This document shows, in pieces, positions 61,213-64,000 of a stretch of 64,000 bases of DNA. Within the stretch, counting starts at the first letter, position 1. Each line of letters opens with the position of its first letter. Source of the stretch: Daucus carota subsp. sativus (lineage: Eukaryota > Streptophyta > Magnoliopsida > Apiales > Apiaceae); contig NC_030383.2 in assembly GCF_001625215.2 (NCBI RefSeq), forward strand, positions 7,886,779-7,950,778, in the 5' to 3' direction. Below the pieces are notes generated by a model. That model was given only the letters and a program-made list of their open reading frames with translations, was not told the origin of the DNA and did no database searches. Position numbers and translations under genes: made by a program.

Positions 61213-63289
61213 TCACACTTTGACAGCATCAAATTTCTCACCCATCACACCACCTTTCTGTTTCTGGAACTGAATATACCTCAATGTGCTGGCAAAATAA
61301 GCATTCGTAGCTGGATCCGAAGCAGTTGTGTCACTTTGCATCTCAGTCTTTATTAATTCTACAAGATCTTGAATTGCAGCACTTGTTATATGTGGATTCC
61401 CCTTCTCAAAAAAGTAGAGATACCTGTAGCATACCATGACAAGTTTACTTTTAGATTATAACCAGAACCAACAAATACAAAGGTGATCCTATGAATTATC
61501 ACAAGTGTCCACTAACTTGTTCAAGATTTCAACAAAAAGAGTTACAGGCCCACTGCTGCCCCGTGTAGCATTTGCCATCTGCTGTGCAGCATTTGCAATC
61601 CTTAATGAACGCTTGAGGCAAAGAATCACCCTGAATTCAAGATAAATGTGTTAAGCTATCATTGTCTTCTTATATCTTTAACCGATAGCCTTCAAAAAAT
61701 GCCTGCAAAAGTAAGAAATAAGTATAGATAACCAGCTGCATATAATGAAGTAAGAAGTGCCATACCTTTCTCCATCCTTAATTCCATCTGGGTTGTCAAC
61801 CCAAAAGAGATGCGAACATGCATAAACTGCTCTGCACTGGTCAGGTTTTTTTAATAGTTTCGCTGAATACTGAAACATCAATAACCAATTAAATATCATA
61901 GGATATTTGTGGACGTTCAGATCTTAAGTAAGCATAATCGAGCTTTAAGGTATTATTACCCCTGTGGCCTTGTGAGTTAAGGTGTCCCTATTCTCTACAC
62001 CAAACACATTTATCCTCTGTAGAGTCCCAATTATTAAGTGTATCGCAGTCACCTGAGCTTTGGAGTCCTATTACAAGAAAAAGCATATCAGTCACATCTA
62101 CTTTCTTCAAGATAAGAAAGGGCAAGAAACAGAAAAATAAAACTTACCGCAACTTCTTCCTCATATAAAACAAATGCCTGAGTAAAGAGTTCATAAGCAA
62201 GTGGCTCGAGTTCGCAATCACTGGCAGCCTGAACATTTAAAAAAGCATGTGCAGTTTAAGAAACAACACTCAGTGCTCGATGTTGGTAAGCAAAACAATT
62301 TAAGATCAAACTATTTGATTATATAGTAGATGCAGGAAACAAGCTTGAACAATTTAACTAGTAACAAAGTAGACTGCCAGAAGAATAGTTTTGTTTTCTT
62401 GTACATAGCACACTAGACTACTAGAGTAGTAGCAGAAACAAAAATTCACCTACCATAGAGTGTTGCAAAATCATAATGATTTTAGACTGTTTGGCACGGC
62501 TTAAAGCCACGGGCTTAAAGTGCTTTATTACTTTTAACCCAGAATATGTAATAGTCAAAAAACGACTTAAAGTTGAAAAAACAGCTGAAAGCCACAAGTT
62601 GGTATGAGGTACTTTTTTAAACAACTTAATTTATTTGAATTTGATAAATGTTAATGTCATCATTCACATTTACAACTTATAATTTTATTTTTATATTTCA
62701 ATTTTTAATAACACACAAGTCACATGAAACAAGAAAATTATCCAAAGAGATACTAACCAAAATTATCAACTTCCACTTTATACATTTAAGTAACAATAAG
62801 TCGCAAGTCAAATTTTTAAGTTTACCCAAAGGAACTCTTAAGTTTCCGTAACTACTTCTCTATACTGCTAAGAAAAGATTACCTCAGCACAATGCAAGTA
62901 CAACCTCAGTGCCAGCTCAGGTGATGGAACAGACAAAAGAGTCTCAATGGTCTGCAAAGGTTATAACCACATTATCTGACTGCAAACAAGTGGCATTAGG
63001 TAGAAGCAAAACAGACAATGATACAATTTATATGGATGAAAAAGTATTTGCTGACTGTGATCTAGAAATATAAAGTTAATCGAGCTTAAGATACTAAGTT
63101 AATAATGAAATATGAATCAAAACCTAATACTAGAGTAAATTTTGCTTTAAAAATATAGTACACTTGTCTGAGACTCTTCACTCACAAAGAACACGTTACC
63201 TGGTTTAAGAGCTGAAAAATATTCTTTGGAGTAGCAGGAACCTCTTCGCCAGTCACATCTCCGTCCTGATATTGCAATTTCCTTACCAG
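61213..63289 (-). CDS. VPS35: VPS35 retromer subunit, C-terminal 258 residues (partial)
   Basis: Seven minus-strand exons are visible: 63289-63200, 62951-62883, 62228-62148, 62067-61960, 61869-61766, 61630-61517 and 61423-61213, giving 258 residues to the stop. VPS35 is the core of the retromer, which recycles vacuolar sorting receptors from endosomes. Family stretches are clear: YELFTQAFVLYEEEV, HLIIGTLQRINVFG, HKATGYSAKLLKKPDQCRAV, HLFW and TLRYIQFQKQKGG near the end. All introns are GT-AG. The preceding exon (family FTVPPLVFS region) is not found up to 64000, so 63290-64000 is read as an intron and the gene continues beyond the window. Confidence 0.93.
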
Positions 63290-64000
63290 CTGTAACCAAA
63301 TTTGTGATTTGAACGGAAGTCTTTGTGCCAATGATATAAAAATAATAAAATTCAAGCACAGGTTCTTCCTCCAAGTTAAACCGATATATTGGTATAAACA
63401 CCATACTAAAAGATACTAAACACTAAACATAAACAACTCTGGTCCATCTTTCAGTATGTTTGCCAATCAATTAAAGTTATATCTAACTGATGCATGTAAC
63501 TGACCAATGGAAAACAACCAAAGATTAAGAAGAGCTTGTGGGATATACTTAAGACTTATTAGTAGGCTTTTACTTAATCCAGCATGATGAATATACAGCA
63601 ATGAGTTGGCTGCACTGTCAAAATCAATATGACAGATTTTTCAGTTCAGTTCATGAAGCATGCAAAGCCCAAGAAGTTAAGAACAATGAAAGACCAGTTC
63701 TTGATGCCTATGCAGGCAGATAAACAAATAGGAAGAGCAAATAGATTTTAGTATAATTTTCCCATCCACAAGGTGCTGAACTTTTTATAGGCTTGATACC
63801 ACTTTTACCAAATAAATAACGTCAGAAGACATACGGGATTGTCTCAAATATCTGCAGGGTGCATCTTCCCACTACCAGAAATATTACTAAATACATATCA
63901 AATTTAAGACAGCAATTGCTTTAGGTGTTCAAGGCATCGTTCCTTTAAAATGGAAAAACTTACTATATGTAATGCATTCTCATAATATTTTTAAAAAGTC

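Noticed and set aside
62420-62870. Possible MITE in a VPS35 intron
   Set aside because: AT-rich sequence with some GGCTTAAAGCC-type motifs was noticed, but no inverted ends or target duplication could be shown.
63147-63404. 85-codon minus-strand open frame near the right edge
   Set aside because: It overlaps a VPS35 exon in a different frame and runs into intron sequence, so it is a shadow of that exon.

Overview
Plant nuclear DNA, almost certainly from an Apiaceae species (carrot/celery/parsley family). The case rests on a tandem cluster of flavanone 3-hydroxylase (F3H)-derived 2-oxoglutarate dioxygenases, at least one carrying the full residue set of the soluble flavone synthase I (FNS I) known from Apiaceae. 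Spliced GT-AG genes, AT-rich introns, tRNA-derived SINEs, MITEs and an LTR element all fit a dicot genome. Genus and species cannot be told from the sequence alone.

Layout. 1-24 kb: three tandem same-strand F3H/FNS I-type genes (1746-3248, 5777-7067, 21294-22718), each with three exons at identical splice positions. The 14-kb gap between the second and third holds two head-to-tail copies of a ~1.5-kb Helitron-like element. The first copy is interrupted by a young Ty3/gypsy-type element that carries Gag but no Pol and is arranged LTR-internal-LTR-partial internal (10318-17019). 24-36 kb: a PSK-SIMULATOR family gene (12 exons), an intronless ARIADNE-type RBR ubiquitin ligase whose 3' part is split by a 737-bp hAT MITE with a perfect 8-bp target duplication, two minus-strand U13-like (SNORD13) box C/D RNA genes flanking it, each with a plant snRNA-type USE + TATA promoter, a Mutator-like foldback MITE, and a small plastid J-protein gene. 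36-64 kb: a synaptotagmin/E-Syt gene (minus, 12 exons), a PHP-domain phosphoesterase gene (5 exons), a full ABCB transporter gene (10 exons), a second copy of the Mutator-like MITE, a ROP GTPase gene (7 exons) and the 3' seven exons of VPS35 (minus, running off the right edge).

The dioxygenases act on flavanones in the cytosolic flavonoid pathway. The remaining genes are housekeeping or signalling genes (growth signalling, ubiquitination, membrane contact sites, ABC transport, ROP signalling, retromer) with no evident shared pathway. The most interesting items are the two U13-like RNA genes, the mosaic FNS I/F3H residues across the cluster, the transposon-made stop codon in the ARIADNE gene, and the nested Gag-only element. 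Exon coordinates were worked out by hand from splice signals, reading frame and family similarity; all finished spliced frames are multiples of three.
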